Source: Chitinophaga eiseniae
GTDB lineage: Bacteria > Bacteroidota > Bacteroidia > Chitinophagales > Chitinophagaceae
DNA length: 64,000 nucleotides
Direction: 5' to 3'
Assembly: GCF_900167135.1 (NCBI RefSeq)
Contig: NZ_FUWZ01000001.1
Span: 1,660,336-1,724,335 of the forward strand
Shown: positions 1 through 9,364 of the stretch, in pieces
Layout of the letters: every line of letters begins with the position of its first letter
Numbering within the stretch: the stretch's first letter is position 1
The notes under the pieces: generated by a model
Database searches by the model: none
The model's input: the letters and a program-made list of their open reading frames with translations, nothing else
Told to the model about the DNA's origin: nothing
Position numbers and translations under genes: made by a program

Positions 1-1452
1 GCCTGGAGGGCGTTTATCCATAAACGTGATACGGCGATGGACCTGCATCCGGAGATACCCGTCACCCTGCAGACGACCTTACGCCCCTACCAGGAAGAAG
101 GTTTCCGCTGGATGGCACACCTCGCGGCATGGGGCGCCGGGGCCTGCCTGGCCGACGATATGGGCCTTGGTAAAACCGTACAGGCGATCGCGTTATTACT
201 GTACCGTGCGTCCGAAGGGCCGGCACTGGTGATCAGCCCTGCATCCGTATTGCCCAACTGGGTCAATGAAATCGGCCGTTTTGCGCCGTCCCTGAACATT
301 ATCCAGCTGCAGCCCGGTAAACGGGCCGTCCAGCTTAAAAATGCCGGTCCTTTTGATGTGGTGGTGTCTACCTACGGCATCCTGCAACAGGATGCGCAGC
401 TGTTTGCCGGCGTGCAATGGACTACCGCCGTATTGGACGAAGCACATACCATCAAAAACTATCAGACCAAAACATCCAGGGCTGCCATGGCATTACAGGC
501 GGATTTTCGACTGATGCTAACAGGCACGCCTATACAAAACCATATGGGCGAGATATGGAACCTCTTTAATTTCCTCAATCCCGGTTTGCTCGGCACGCTG
601 GACCATTTCAACGAACAGTTTGTATTCCCCAGCGTCCGTAACCCGGAAAGCACGGTAAAGCAGCACCTGAAGCGTTTGCTGGCGCCTTTCCTGTTGCGTC
701 GTACCAAGACCGCCGTGCTGGAGGAGCTGCCGCCTAAAACGGAGATTACGCGGTTGGTGGAGATGTCTTACGAGGAGATGTCGTTTTACGAAGCGATACG
801 CCGTAAGGCTGTGGAAAATCTGGCGGTGCCCGAAGAGAACCTGGGCCGCCGGCAGATGAAAGCGCTGGCGGAGATCAGCCGTCTGCGGATGGCGGCCTGT
901 CACCCGCAGCTGGTGGACGGAGAGAGCAGTATTACCTCCTCCAAACTGAACGTGTTCCTGGAAATAGCGCAGGAGCTGATCGACAACAATCACCGTGCGC
1001 TGGTGTTCAGCCAGTTTGTACGCCACCTGGAGCTGGTGAGAGCGGCGCTGGGGCAGCGGGGCATTACCTGCCTGTACCTCGACGGGTCTACGCCGATACC
1101 GCAGCGGGAGCAGCTGGTGCGCGATTTCCAGGCTGGCAAGGGGCAGTTGTTCCTCATCAGCCTCAAAGCCGGCGGGGTAGGGTTGAACCTGACGGCGGCG
1201 GACTATGTGGTGCATCTGGACCCATGGTGGAACCCGGCCATCGAGGAACAGGCATCCGACAGGGCGCACCGTATCGGGCAAACCAGGCCGGTTACTATTT
1301 ACCGGCTGGTGGCGCAGCATACTATCGAGGAGAAAATCATTGCGTTGCATAATAACAAACGTGACCTGGCGGACCGCCTGCTGGAGGGCAGCGACCAGTC
1401 CGGCCGCCTCTCTGCGGAGGAGCTGATGGACCTGATCGCCGTGGGATACTAA
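1..1452 (+). CDS. SNF2-family DEAD/DEAH-box helicase, 5' end outside window
   Basis: ATP-dependent DNA translocase of the SNF2/Rad54-like superfamily 2. The frame is open to the first base, so the gene starts upstream; the 483 visible residues hold both helicase lobes. Visible motifs are Walker A (DMGLGKT, codons near 160-180), DEAH box (LDEAHTIKN), motif III (LTGTPIQN), and in the second lobe FSQF, the motif V stretch GGVGLNLTAADYV and motif VI (DRAHRIGQ). In bacteria such proteins usually carry an N-terminal SWIM or HepA-like region, which would lie outside. The stop codon overlaps the convergent SDR gene by 4 bp. Family is certain; cellular role (transcription recycling, repair or remodelling) cannot be told from this part. 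Confidence 0.95.
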   Translation, partial: AWRAFIHKRDTAMDLHPEIPVTLQTTLRPYQEEGFRWMAHLAAWGAGACLADDMGLGKTVQAIALLLYRASEGPALVISPASVLPNWVNEIGRFAPSLNIIQLQPGKRAVQLKNAGPFDVVVSTYGILQQDAQLFAGVQWTTAVLDEAHTIKNYQTKTSRAAMALQADFRLMLTGTPIQNHMGEIWNLFNFLNPGLLGTLDHFNEQFVFPSVRNPESTVKQHLKRLLAPFLLRRTKTAVLEELPPKTEITRLVEMSYEEMSFYEAIRRKAVENLAVPEENLGRRQMKALAEISRLRMAACHPQLVDGESSITSSKLNVFLEIAQELIDNNHRALVFSQFVRHLELVRAALGQRGITCLYLDGSTPIPQREQLVRDFQAGKGQLFLISLKAGGVGLNLTAADYVVHLDPWWNPAIEEQASDRAHRIGQTRPVTIYRLVAQHTIEEKIIALHNNKRDLADRLLEGSDQSGRLSAEELMDLIAVGY

Positions 1453-2204
1453 GGTTGCGGGCTGGTGCTGGTCCAGCCGCCGTCGATCACGAGGCTTTGT
1501 CCTGTGATGTGGCGGGCCTGTTCAGACACGAGAAACAGCGCGGCCTGTGCGATATCTGCCGTAGTGGCGGCGCGGCCCATGGGCGTCAGCTTTGACCAGG
1601 TGTCGGCATAGCCGGGCTCGGACTGGGTCCTCTCCGTCAGCGTAGCGCCGGGTGCGATGGCGTTGACGGTAATCTTATAGGGAGACAATTCAATCACAAG
1701 ATTTTTGGCGAGCATTTCCAGGGCGGCCTTACTCATACCGTAAGCCGCCAGGTCTTTGTGCGCCTGGTGACCGGTAACCGAAGAGGTGAAGAGGATGGCG
1801 CCGCCGCGTTGTTGTTTTTTCATCTGGTGGGCCGCGGCCTGTGCGAGGAAAAAGGTGCCGGCGAGGTTTACCTGCATCACGCGCTGGAATGCTTCCGGCG
1901 TGTAGGTAAAGAAGTCGCCGAACAGGGTGATGCCGGCGTTGGCGATCACGATATCGAGGCCGCCGTATTGCGCCACGGCGGTGTGTACCATCTGCTGAAT
2001 AAAGCCCGGGTCGCTCGCGTCGCCGGGGACGGCGATGCAGCGGCCGTTTTCATGGACAATGGTGTTGGCCGCGGCAGCTGCCAGCGGGGCGTCCATATCA
2101 TTGAGGATGACAGCGGTACCGTTGGCCGCCAGTTGCCGGCAGATCTCAAAACCGATGCCCTGGCCTGCGCCGGTAACGATGGCCACTTTAGATGCTGTAG
2201 TCAT
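1449..2204 (-). CDS. SDR-family NAD(P)-dependent oxidoreductase
   Basis: Classical short-chain dehydrogenase of 251 residues, the usual length. The N-terminus has the Rossmann TGAGQGIG nucleotide-binding motif, followed by NAG (IANAGIT), the catalytic Ser (SSVTG) and the YxxxK pair (YGMSK), and a C-terminal DGGWTS typical of the FabG-like group. It begins 15 bp after an IlvD/Edd dehydratase on the same strand, so the two are very likely co-transcribed. That neighbour suggests a sugar or sugar-acid dehydrogenase in an oxidative, non-phosphorylating sugar route, rather than fatty-acid synthesis. The exact sugar is not determinable. Confidence 0.92.
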   Translation of the reverse strand: MTTASKVAIVTGAGQGIGFEICRQLAANGTAVILNDMDAPLAAAAANTIVHENGRCIAVPGDASDPGFIQQMVHTAVAQYGGLDIVIANAGITLFGDFFTYTPEAFQRVMQVNLAGTFFLAQAAAHQMKKQQRGGAILFTSSVTGHQAHKDLAAYGMSKAALEMLAKNLVIELSPYKITVNAIAPGATLTERTQSEPGYADTWSKLTPMGRAATTADIAQAALFLVSEQARHITGQSLVIDGGWTSTSPQP

Positions 2205-2219
2205 AACGGAAGTATATTT

Positions 2220-3935
2220 TTAGTGCGAGTCCCGCGTTACCTGGCTGCCGGAACCGCCTTTCAGAAAATCGAGGTCAGCGCCCAGATGGGCCTGCTCCAC
2301 ATGTTGCTGGTACAGCTGTACATACCCTCTGCCGGCTACCGGATGCGCCGGCTGCCATGCTGCTTTGCGCGTAGCTATTTCTTCCGGCGACAGATCGGCG
2401 TGCAGGGTGCGGTTGGCGACGTCGAGGGTGATGATATCGCCGTCACGAAGGAGGGCCAGCGTGCCGCCGGCAGCCGCTTCGGGAGACACATGCAGCACCA
2501 CGGTGCCAAAGCCGGTGCCGCTCATGCGGCCGTCAGAGATCCTCACCATATCGGTAATGCCTTTGGCCAGCAGTTTGGCCGGTAATCCCATATTGCCTAC
2601 CTCCGGCATACCGGGGTACCCTTTCGGGCCTACGTTTTTCAGCACCAGTATACTGTTTTCGTCGACGTCCAATGCCGGATCGTCGATGCGATGTTTGTAG
2701 TCGTCGATGTCTTCGAATACGACCGCGGGGCCTGTATGGCGCATCAGCCGCGGCGTGGCGGCCGACGGTTTGATAACGGCGCCTTCCTCGCAGATATTGC
2801 CTTTGAGGACAACGATGCCGGAGCGGTTGTTAAACGGCGCTTCCAGTGTGGTGATGACTTCCGGGTTGTAAGCTGCGGCGTGACGGTAGTTGTCGCCGAT
2901 CGTTTTACCGTTGGCCGTGAGGCAGTCTTTATGCAGGCGGGAGAGCAGCGCGTTCATCACGGCGGGCAGCCCGCCGGCATAATACAGGTCTTCCATGAAG
3001 TACAGACCCGACGGCTGCAGGTTGGCCAGCAGCGGTACATCTGCCGACCAGGCGTCTATGTCTGCCAGTGTTACGTCCACGCCTATACGGCCGGCGATCG
3101 CCAGCAGGTGTACTACAAAATTGGTAGACCCGCCGACGGCGGCATTGACCATAATGGCGTTCTCAAACGCCTGCCGTGTCAGGATGTGGGACAGGCGACG
3201 GTTTTCCCGTACCATTTTCACGATCTCCATGCCCGACAGATGCGCCAGCACTTTACGCGCGGCATCGGGGGCCGGGATAGCGGCGTTCTGCGGCAGGGAG
3301 AGCCCCAGGGCTTCCACCATGCAGGCCATGGTGGAGGCGGTGCCCATCACGGCGCAGTGCCCGTCGCTGCGGCACATGCCCGCTTCCGCCAGCGCCAGTT
3401 CTTCAGAGGTCATTTTGCCGGAACGCAGTTCTTCGCTGAACCGCCATATATCGCTGGTGCCGATGCTTCTGCCCATATGCCTGCCCGTTAACATGGAGCC
3501 GCCGGACACCACAATCGTTGGCAGGTCTACGCTGCAGGCGCCCATAACCAGCGCCGGCGTGGTTTTGTCACAACCGCAGAGCAGCACCACGCCGTCCAGC
3601 GGATTGGCGCGCACGGATTCTTCCACGTCCATGCTTACGAGGTTACGGTACAACATGGCCGTAGGTTTGATCAGCGTTTCCCCCAGTGACATTACAGGAA
3701 ACTCCAGCGGATACCCACCTGCTTCTATCACACCACGCTTCACCGATTCGGCCAGCTCCCGGAAATGCGAGTTGCAGGGCGTCAGCTCCGACCAGGTGTT
3801 GCAAATGCCGATCACCGGTTTGCCTTCCAGTTCATGCGCCGGGATGCCCTGTTTCTTTAACCATGCCCGGTATATAAAGCCATCTTTGCCGTCACGGGCA
3901 AACCATTGGCTGCTTCTTAATGATGATGCTTCCAT
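2220..3935 (-). CDS. IlvD/Edd-family dehydratase (sugar-acid dehydratase type)
   Basis: Iron-sulphur dehydratase of about 571 residues that removes water from a 2,3-dihydroxy acid. Iron-sulphur cysteines are visible in GICNTWSELTPC, CGCDKTTPA and AGMCRSDGHC; the stretch SGGSMLTGRHMGRSIG and the pattern CGCDKTTPALVMGA resemble L-arabonate/xylonate-type dehydratases more than the amino-acid enzyme IlvD. The open frame extends to 4019, but the added 28 residues do not look like family sequence, while the ATG at 3935 gives MEASSLRSSQWF, the usual beginning. It is first in a two-gene minus-strand operon with the SDR gene 15 bp downstream. Together they fit oxidation of a sugar to a lactone or acid and then dehydration to a 2-keto-3-deoxy acid. 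Substrate is inferred. Confidence 0.9.
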   Translation of the reverse strand: MEASSLRSSQWFARDGKDGFIYRAWLKKQGIPAHELEGKPVIGICNTWSELTPCNSHFRELAESVKRGVIEAGGYPLEFPVMSLGETLIKPTAMLYRNLVSMDVEESVRANPLDGVVLLCGCDKTTPALVMGACSVDLPTIVVSGGSMLTGRHMGRSIGTSDIWRFSEELRSGKMTSEELALAEAGMCRSDGHCAVMGTASTMACMVEALGLSLPQNAAIPAPDAARKVLAHLSGMEIVKMVRENRRLSHILTRQAFENAIMVNAAVGGSTNFVVHLLAIAGRIGVDVTLADIDAWSADVPLLANLQPSGLYFMEDLYYAGGLPAVMNALLSRLHKDCLTANGKTIGDNYRHAAAYNPEVITTLEAPFNNRSGIVVLKGNICEEGAVIKPSAATPRLMRHTGPAVVFEDIDDYKHRIDDPALDVDENSILVLKNVGPKGYPGMPEVGNMGLPAKLLAKGITDMVRISDGRMSGTGFGTVVLHVSPEAAAGGTLALLRDGDIITLDVANRTLHADLSPEEIATRKAAWQPAHPVAGRGYVQLYQQHVEQAHLGADLDFLKGGSGSQVTRDSH

Positions 3936-4225
3936 GCTGCTGAATATACAAATTTTTTTTTCGCTGTCATAACCCTGCAGGCGCTGCTTAAACGTTTTAG
4001 AAGCGGTGAAAAACGCCATTGTCCTGCAAGCCGTTTTTAAATGGAAGGTATTACTGTCGCACTATCGCAGTAAAAAACTGCATGTTGCAACATAATTATT
4101 GTTTCCCTACATGATAAGTAGGGTTACATTTAACAGATGTTTATCATCTCCCCAATTATTATTTTAAATTTTATTATGGAATTTGTTGGCTCAAGTATCT
4201 AGTCAACTAACCTGTAGTAGCCCAC

Positions 4226-7003
4226 ATGAAAAAACTATTGGCATTCATTTTTTGTCTGACCGTTTATAGTACCAGTCATGCCCAGCACGCAAAAATCAGT
4301 GGTCATGTTTCTGATACGCTGAACCACGTTAAACTATCCAATACCGTCGTAGCCCTGTTACATGCAAAAGATTCCGTGTTGTATAAATTTGCCCGTACCA
4401 GTGAAACAGGAGCGTTTGCCTTTGACAGCCTGCAGGCGGGTAAATACCTGCTGATGCTCACCTACCCGGCATTCGCTGATTACGTTGAGCCGGTAACGTT
4501 ATCAGACACCAGTGTGGTACGATTTGATAATATTATGCTGACCCTGCGCTCCCGCCTGTTGCAGGAGGTGGTGGTCCGGCAAAAGATAGCGGCCATCAAA
4601 ATGAAAGGCGACACCACGGAGTTCAATGCCGGCAGCTACCAGACACAACCCAATGCTAACGTGGAAGATCTGCTTAAAAAGCTGCCAGGCATCCAGGTGG
4701 ACAACAAAGGGCAGATCACGGCGCAAGGAGTAAAAGTTAAAAAAGTGCTGGTAGACGGAGAGGAGTTTTTTGGCGACGATCCCACCCTGGTGACCAAAAA
4801 CCTGAAGGCTGATATGGTAGATAAAGTACAGCTCTATGATAAAAAGAGCGAGCAGGCTGCTTTTACCGGCGTGGACGACGGACAGGCCAGCAAAACGCTC
4901 AACCTGAAGCTGAAGGAAGATAAGAAAAGAGGTTATTTCGGAAAGGTGGAACTGGGCGCCGGCACCAACGGGTACCACGATAACCAGGCTATGGTCAACC
5001 TGTTTAAAAAGAAGCTGAAAGTGGCGGCCTATGCGATTGTGTCCAATACCGGAAAAACGGGGCTTGACTGGCAGGAGGCGGATAAATACGGTCAGAGTGA
5101 AGCCGATGGTTTTGTATCTGCGGACAGTGAGATCGACATCGGGGAAGACCGCGAATTTTCCGGCTGGGACGGCCGGTATACCGGCAAAGGATATCCACTG
5201 GTGCAAAGCGGCGGACTTCATTTCAATAATAAGTGGAACCAGGATAAAGTGAGTGCCGGTGGAAATTACAAATTCATGAAGCTGTACATGGATGGTAACA
5301 GCAGCACGATTACCCAGAACCTCCTGCCCAATAATGTCACCAACTACCGCACGCAGAAGGAACATTTCAATAACAGCGTGCTGCGCAACCGCATCGACGG
5401 CCGCTATGAGATACAGATCGATTCTTCCTCCAGCATCCGGCTGGATGTGAACGGAGGACTGAACCACAAAAAAACCAACAGCAGTTTCTCCTCCGAGTTC
5501 CTGGACGGCGACAGCTCCCTGGTGAACCAGAACAACCGCCGGTTGTCCATTGTGGACGATACCCGTCAGCTGAACAGTAATGTGTTATGGCGGAAGAAAC
5601 TGAAGAAAAAAGGACGGACCATCTCCATCAACCTCGCGGAAAACTATACGTTGAGTGATGGTGACGGGATGTTGCGTTCTTTTACGGAATACTTTAAAAG
5701 GAGCGGGGGCGTGGATTCATCCTATCTTACCGATCAACGCAAAACTTTCAGGACGGAGAATGTCAATGCGTCCGCGAACGCCACGTATACCGAACCGCTG
5801 TCGTCGTTGTCTTCGCTGGTGGCCAATTACGGCCTCTCGATCTCCGACGCCAGGTCTTACCGGAACTCCTTCAATGCCGGTGGCGAGGGTAAATATGATA
5901 AGATGGACAGCGCATACAGCAACAGTTATGAATTTAATATACGGACGCATAAGGCGGGCCTGAGCTATGTGTACAATGGTAAAAAGGTCCGCGTCCAGGC
6001 GGGCAACAATGTGGGGTTTACCACCTTTCTGCAGGATGATCTGTATCAACACAGAAAGCTGGACCGCAGTTTTGTGAACTGGTTCCCGGCGGCTTCTTTC
6101 CGGTATGCTTTCAGCCAACAGCGGCGGTTGTTTTTGAGTTATAATGGTGATACCCGGCAACCAGGAATGAGTCAGCTGCAGCCATTACGTTCCAATGAAG
6201 ATGACCAGGATGTGAGGATTGGCAACCCCGGGCTGAAGCCTTCTTTCAGTAACCGTTTTAATCTCAGTTACAACGATTTTCAGATCATGTCTGAACGCTC
6301 TGTATGGCTGAATATGAATTATTCCAACACCAACAACGACATCGGAGAGGCCTCCGGTATTGATGATAAAGGGAAGCGTACGACCCGTTTTATCAACGTC
6401 GACGGGAATGAGAATGCAGGTGTTAACCTCAATATGGGATGGAAAGTAAAACCATTGAATATTACGCTGGGTTACTCGCTGAAGGGCAACTATAACCGTA
6501 ATGTAAACCTGATCAATGATCAGCCGAATACAACTAAAAGTCTGAATGCCGGGGCGGGGATCGATATGTTCAGCATTAAGGAAAAGAAATATGAACATTA
6601 TATGTCTGTGGAAGCCACTTATAATACCAGTAAGTCCTCCATTCAGCAAGCGCTCCGCACCAATTACTGGGTGTATAATGTGACGGTGTCCGAGAATGTT
6701 TTTTTGCCCCTGAAATTCCAGCTGCAGACGGATGTGGTGTGTAATTTCCGGCAGAAGACAGATGTGTTTACAGGCAACAATAATGTGATACAATGGAATG
6801 CGTCTCTCCTGAAGAAGTTAGGAAAAAAGGAAGTCCTGGAAGTAAGAGCATCGGTGAGGGATATCCTGAATCAGAATATTGGTTTTAACCGGGGGGTGAG
6901 CAGTAATTTTATTACGCAGAATACGTATTCCACTATTGGCCGTTATGGTATGCTCAGTGTGGCATGGAATTTCAATAAAGCCGGTGGCGGCGCAAAAGAA
7001 TAG
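4226..7003 (+). CDS. Outer-membrane beta-barrel protein with carboxypeptidase-like regulatory domain
   Basis: 925-residue secreted protein. Residues 1-19 form a signal peptide ending HAQ. Residues about 22-110 are a carboxypeptidase-D-like beta-sandwich (KISGHVSDT ... GAFAFDSLQAGKY). A plug-like segment follows (NVEDLLKKLPGIQVD, VLVDGEEFFGDD), then a long barrel rich in Asn, Tyr and Gly ending in aromatic/Asn strands. This is the TonB-receptor-related outer-membrane beta-barrel family common in Bacteroidota. It is followed after 2 bp by a GLPGLI gene, its usual partner. No SusD gene is adjacent, so it is not a classical Sus pair. The substrate is unknown; siderophore, peptide or metal are all possible. 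Confidence 0.9.
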   Translation: MKKLLAFIFCLTVYSTSHAQHAKISGHVSDTLNHVKLSNTVVALLHAKDSVLYKFARTSETGAFAFDSLQAGKYLLMLTYPAFADYVEPVTLSDTSVVRFDNIMLTLRSRLLQEVVVRQKIAAIKMKGDTTEFNAGSYQTQPNANVEDLLKKLPGIQVDNKGQITAQGVKVKKVLVDGEEFFGDDPTLVTKNLKADMVDKVQLYDKKSEQAAFTGVDDGQASKTLNLKLKEDKKRGYFGKVELGAGTNGYHDNQAMVNLFKKKLKVAAYAIVSNTGKTGLDWQEADKYGQSEADGFVSADSEIDIGEDREFSGWDGRYTGKGYPLVQSGGLHFNNKWNQDKVSAGGNYKFMKLYMDGNSSTITQNLLPNNVTNYRTQKEHFNNSVLRNRIDGRYEIQIDSSSSIRLDVNGGLNHKKTNSSFSSEFLDGDSSLVNQNNRRLSIVDDTRQLNSNVLWRKKLKKKGRTISINLAENYTLSDGDGMLRSFTEYFKRSGGVDSSYLTDQRKTFRTENVNASANATYTEPLSSLSSLVANYGLSISDARSYRNSFNAGGEGKYDKMDSAYSNSYEFNIRTHKAGLSYVYNGKKVRVQAGNNVGFTTFLQDDLYQHRKLDRSFVNWFPAASFRYAFSQQRRLFLSYNGDTRQPGMSQLQPLRSNEDDQDVRIGNPGLKPSFSNRFNLSYNDFQIMSERSVWLNMNYSNTNNDIGEASGIDDKGKRTTRFINVDGNENAGVNLNMGWKVKPLNITLGYSLKGNYNRNVNLINDQPNTTKSLNAGAGIDMFSIKEKKYEHYMSVEATYNTSKSSIQQALRTNYWVYNVTVSENVFLPLKFQLQTDVVCNFRQKTDVFTGNNNVIQWNASLLKKLGKKEVLEVRASVRDILNQNIGFNRGVSSNFITQNTYSTIGRYGMLSVAWNFNKAGGGAKE

Positions 7004-7005
7004 CT

Positions 7006-7758
7006 ATGAAAAAGATGTTTTTATATATCCTGCTGATGTTGTTGGGCCATGGGATACATGCGCAGCACACTATTTTCCTGGACAAGGGGCGCATAGAGTT
7101 TGAGAAGAAGCAGAATGTACATGCTATGTTGGACGAGATGTGGGGGGATGGCGATGGTCAAAGCTGGAAAGAGCTGCAGAAAAAAGAGCAGCCGAAATTC
7201 AAGACTTCCTATTTCGATCTTTTTTTCAGTGGTGATATCACCTACTATAAGCCCGGACGGCAGTTGCCTGAGAATAACCAGACGCGTGAATGGCCGGCGG
7301 GCGACAACGTTGTCTATACCAACCTCGGCGCCAGGCGCAGTGTGAGCCAGAAGCAGGTGTTTGACAGGCTTTTTCTGCAGGATGATTCCACCCGCAGCAT
7401 CCGGTGGAAGATCACCGACGAGACCCGTAAGATCGCCGGTTTTGATTGCAGGCGGGCGAATGCGGTCATTATGGATTCCATTTATGTCGTGGCTTTTTAT
7501 ACCGATGCTATTGTTACATCCGGCGGACCGGAATCTTTTACCGGTCTTCCGGGGATGATACTGGGACTGGCTTTGCCGCATGAGCATGTTACCTGGTTTG
7601 CCACCAAGGTGTTGGTAGATGAAGTGAAGCCGGAGAGCCTGACGCCTCCTGTGAAAGGGAAAAAAGTGACTACGTCCGAGTTGAGGGAAAACCTGTCAAA
7701 GGCGCTGGGAGACTGGGGAGGATGGGGTAAGGTATATATGAAAAATGCCTTGTTGTAG
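7006..7758 (+). CDS. GLPGLI family protein
   Basis: 250-residue secreted protein with signal peptide (residues 1-19, ending HAQ). The diagnostic motif FTGLPGMILGLALP lies near residue 175, the variant of the name-giving GLPGLIL; a preceding segment around residue 140 (KIAGFDCRRA) is also typical. The family occurs only in Bacteroidota as far as I know, its function is not established, and it is repeatedly found next to beta-barrel proteins like the one 2 bp upstream. The two almost certainly share a transcript. Role in assembling or gating the partner is only inferred from pairing. Confidence 0.9.
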   Translation: MKKMFLYILLMLLGHGIHAQHTIFLDKGRIEFEKKQNVHAMLDEMWGDGDGQSWKELQKKEQPKFKTSYFDLFFSGDITYYKPGRQLPENNQTREWPAGDNVVYTNLGARRSVSQKQVFDRLFLQDDSTRSIRWKITDETRKIAGFDCRRANAVIMDSIYVVAFYTDAIVTSGGPESFTGLPGMILGLALPHEHVTWFATKVLVDEVKPESLTPPVKGKKVTTSELRENLSKALGDWGGWGKVYMKNALL

Positions 7759-7877
7759 CGGGCTGTTGCGTTAGACGCCTTAACAAAACATTATGATAAT
7801 GAAATCTTAAAAGGGTTGTTGTTGGGCTTGACAGGCGTCATTTTTGTTTTTTAGCTGTCGGACTAAAAATTTTAACC

Positions 7878-8144
7878 ATGGCTAAACAAACCGTACAAGC
7901 AGTAAAGAGTGAAATTCAGGGACTGGCAATTGGTAATTACAAAAGTTATCCTGAGCAGTATGAATCCACCGCACCGGCAGCGCTGATCAGTATACAGGAA
8001 TTAGCGAAAGGTTATTGGGATTGCAGAGACTACAAAGAGGTGGCGAGAGATGAGAAACTGGGCATTAACCTGGAAGACTACCAACTTTGGACAAAAGAGG
8101 CCCACAGTGCATTTTTAAAGGCCAACGGCCATTCACTTAACTAG
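7878..8144 (+). CDS. Small hypothetical protein
   Basis: 88-residue soluble protein without signal peptide or membrane segment. It is predicted from its sequence to be mainly helical and slightly acidic. The second half has several Trp/Tyr residues (GYWDCRDYKEVARDEKLG). The ATG follows an A-rich leader, and a strong rho-independent hairpin lies just after the stop, so it is probably a single-gene transcript. I do not recognise the family; no function is suggested by neighbours. Confidence 0.72.
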   Translation: MAKQTVQAVKSEIQGLAIGNYKSYPEQYESTAPAALISIQELAKGYWDCRDYKEVARDEKLGINLEDYQLWTKEAHSAFLKANGHSLN

Positions 8145-8164
8145 ATATTTCTCCGTAGGAGGGA

Positions 8165-8203
8165 GGCGATAAGTCCAGCAGTACCGGGCTTATCGCCTTT
8201 TTG
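8165..8203 (+). terminator. Rho-independent terminator of the 88-residue gene
   Basis: GGCGATAAGTCC (8165-8176) pairs with GGGCTTATCGCC (8186-8197) around a 9-base loop and is followed by five T. It sits 20 bp after the stop of the small gene. Confidence 0.9.
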
Positions 8204-8546
8204 TTGTTTCCCGGAAATAAATTTGTTTTTGTATTGTTATTCTACTTACCTTCGTAACCCTGAGATATTTTATTTGTTACTTCATAACCGACGCCTCACT
8301 ACTTCATAACTGATTGCCATCCTCAAGGGCAGGTGAGCTGACAGGCCGGTCAGACCATCTTCAAAAATTCTTTAGCTAAAAATTACTACTGCTGTCGCAG
8401 CGAAAGGAGTATGCCAGCCTCATAGGCGAGGACAGGGATATTTGTCAAGATGATGTGCATTCGTTACAACAAAGGAACCTGAGAAATGAAAGTTTCGCGG
8501 CAGGCGGGCAGTGAATTGCCGATAACACTTTAAAAACCCAGGTAAC
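8204..8546. other. Intergenic region with paired direct repeats
   Basis: No coding frame is convincing in these 343 bases. TACTTCATAAC occurs twice, at 8278-8288 and 8300-8310, exactly 22 bp apart (two helical turns), and a looser version TACCTTCGTAAC lies at 8247-8258. The last also resembles a Bacteroidota -7 element (TAnnTTtG), which would give the next gene a leader of almost 290 bases. The repeats could be an operator; this is a suggestion from spacing only. Confidence 0.4.
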
Positions 8547-9083
8547 ATGAAAAAAACACTTTGTTTGTTGATGGTCCTGCTATCAGCGGGACTGGAAGTT
8601 TTCTCCCAAGCCACGATTACTGCCGACGCCAATTTGTACAATGAGCCGGATCTGGTTACCAAAATTTTTGGTAAAGATAAAGGGGCCTTATACGATGAGT
8701 TTCTGCAGATCTCTCCTGTAGAGCAGCGTGCTTTTACTGATGCTTTCCTGGAGTATGAAGATGAAAAACGCCCCTGGCTGGCGGAACGAATCGCTTTACT
8801 ACGGATGTATAATGAAGAATTTTCCTGTCTTGATGAAAAGAAAATGAACAGTCTGACCAAACAACTCATTAACAATGATCTTGAATTTGGTCGTTTGCAG
8901 ATGCGTTATTTCCGGCGCATGAACAAGCTGCTGGGCGCCACCAGGGCTGCTAAATTCTTTCAGATGGACAACTACCTGGAACAGTCTTCCAGAGCGTACC
9001 TGCAAAACGATCTGCCTTTTATCAAGGCGCTGGAGTCAGACCGGCAGGTATTTTCCAGTGCAAAGCCGGCGACCCGCTGGTAA
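8547..9083 (+). CDS. Secreted hypothetical protein, helical
   Basis: 178-residue protein with a clear signal peptide (residues 1-21, ending VFSQ). The mature part is rich in Glu, Leu, Arg and Lys in patterns expected for long helices (RIALLRMYNEEF, LQMRYFRRMNKLLGATRAAKF). The last pattern is faintly like periplasmic CpxP/Spy-type sensors of extracytoplasmic stress, but the LTxxQ signature is absent, so I do not assign it. It stands alone between two repeat-rich intergenic stretches. Confidence 0.75.
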   Translation: MKKTLCLLMVLLSAGLEVFSQATITADANLYNEPDLVTKIFGKDKGALYDEFLQISPVEQRAFTDAFLEYEDEKRPWLAERIALLRMYNEEFSCLDEKKMNSLTKQLINNDLEFGRLQMRYFRRMNKLLGATRAAKFFQMDNYLEQSSRAYLQNDLPFIKALESDRQVFSSAKPATRW

Positions 9084-9147
9084 CATGGATATTTACCGCT
9101 GGATCGCAGTGCAGAAGGACTTGTGATCTGTTGTTGTTAGCTCACCG

Positions 9148-9233
9148 TTATTTGTTCCCCCATCCTTTCCCATTATTGTTCCCCAAAGGCATCATCTGAT
9201 GGATGATCGGCTTTCATCCGTTGTTTGTTACCC
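9148..9233. repeat. Three copies of a TTRTTTGTTmCCC-like motif
   Basis: Near-identical 13-mers occur at 9148-9160 (TTATTTGTTCCCC), 9172-9184 (ATTATTGTTCCCC) and 9221-9233 (TTGTTTGTTACCC). A related TTATTTGTTAC is at 8270-8280 upstream of the preceding gene. The surrounding 280 bases hold no gene. Function is unknown. Confidence 0.45.
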
Positions 9234-9364
9234 TATTTATCCCTGGGGAGTCTGGGCGATGTTGTGAAATGATGTATCTTTATACCGCTACTATTGGTTG
9301 TTATTAGTTACTCTCTCTGAAGATGAACAACCACATCATTCTTTAGCCACTTTTATTTATTGTT

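Noticed and set aside
517..1350. Minus-strand frame of 277 codons inside the helicase gene
   Set aside because: Antisense shadow rich in Arg, Gln and His; the helicase motifs on the plus strand are complete.
2995..3972. Plus-strand frames opposite the dehydratase gene
   Set aside because: The dehydratase on the minus strand shows all iron-sulphur cysteine motifs; the plus-strand products have none.
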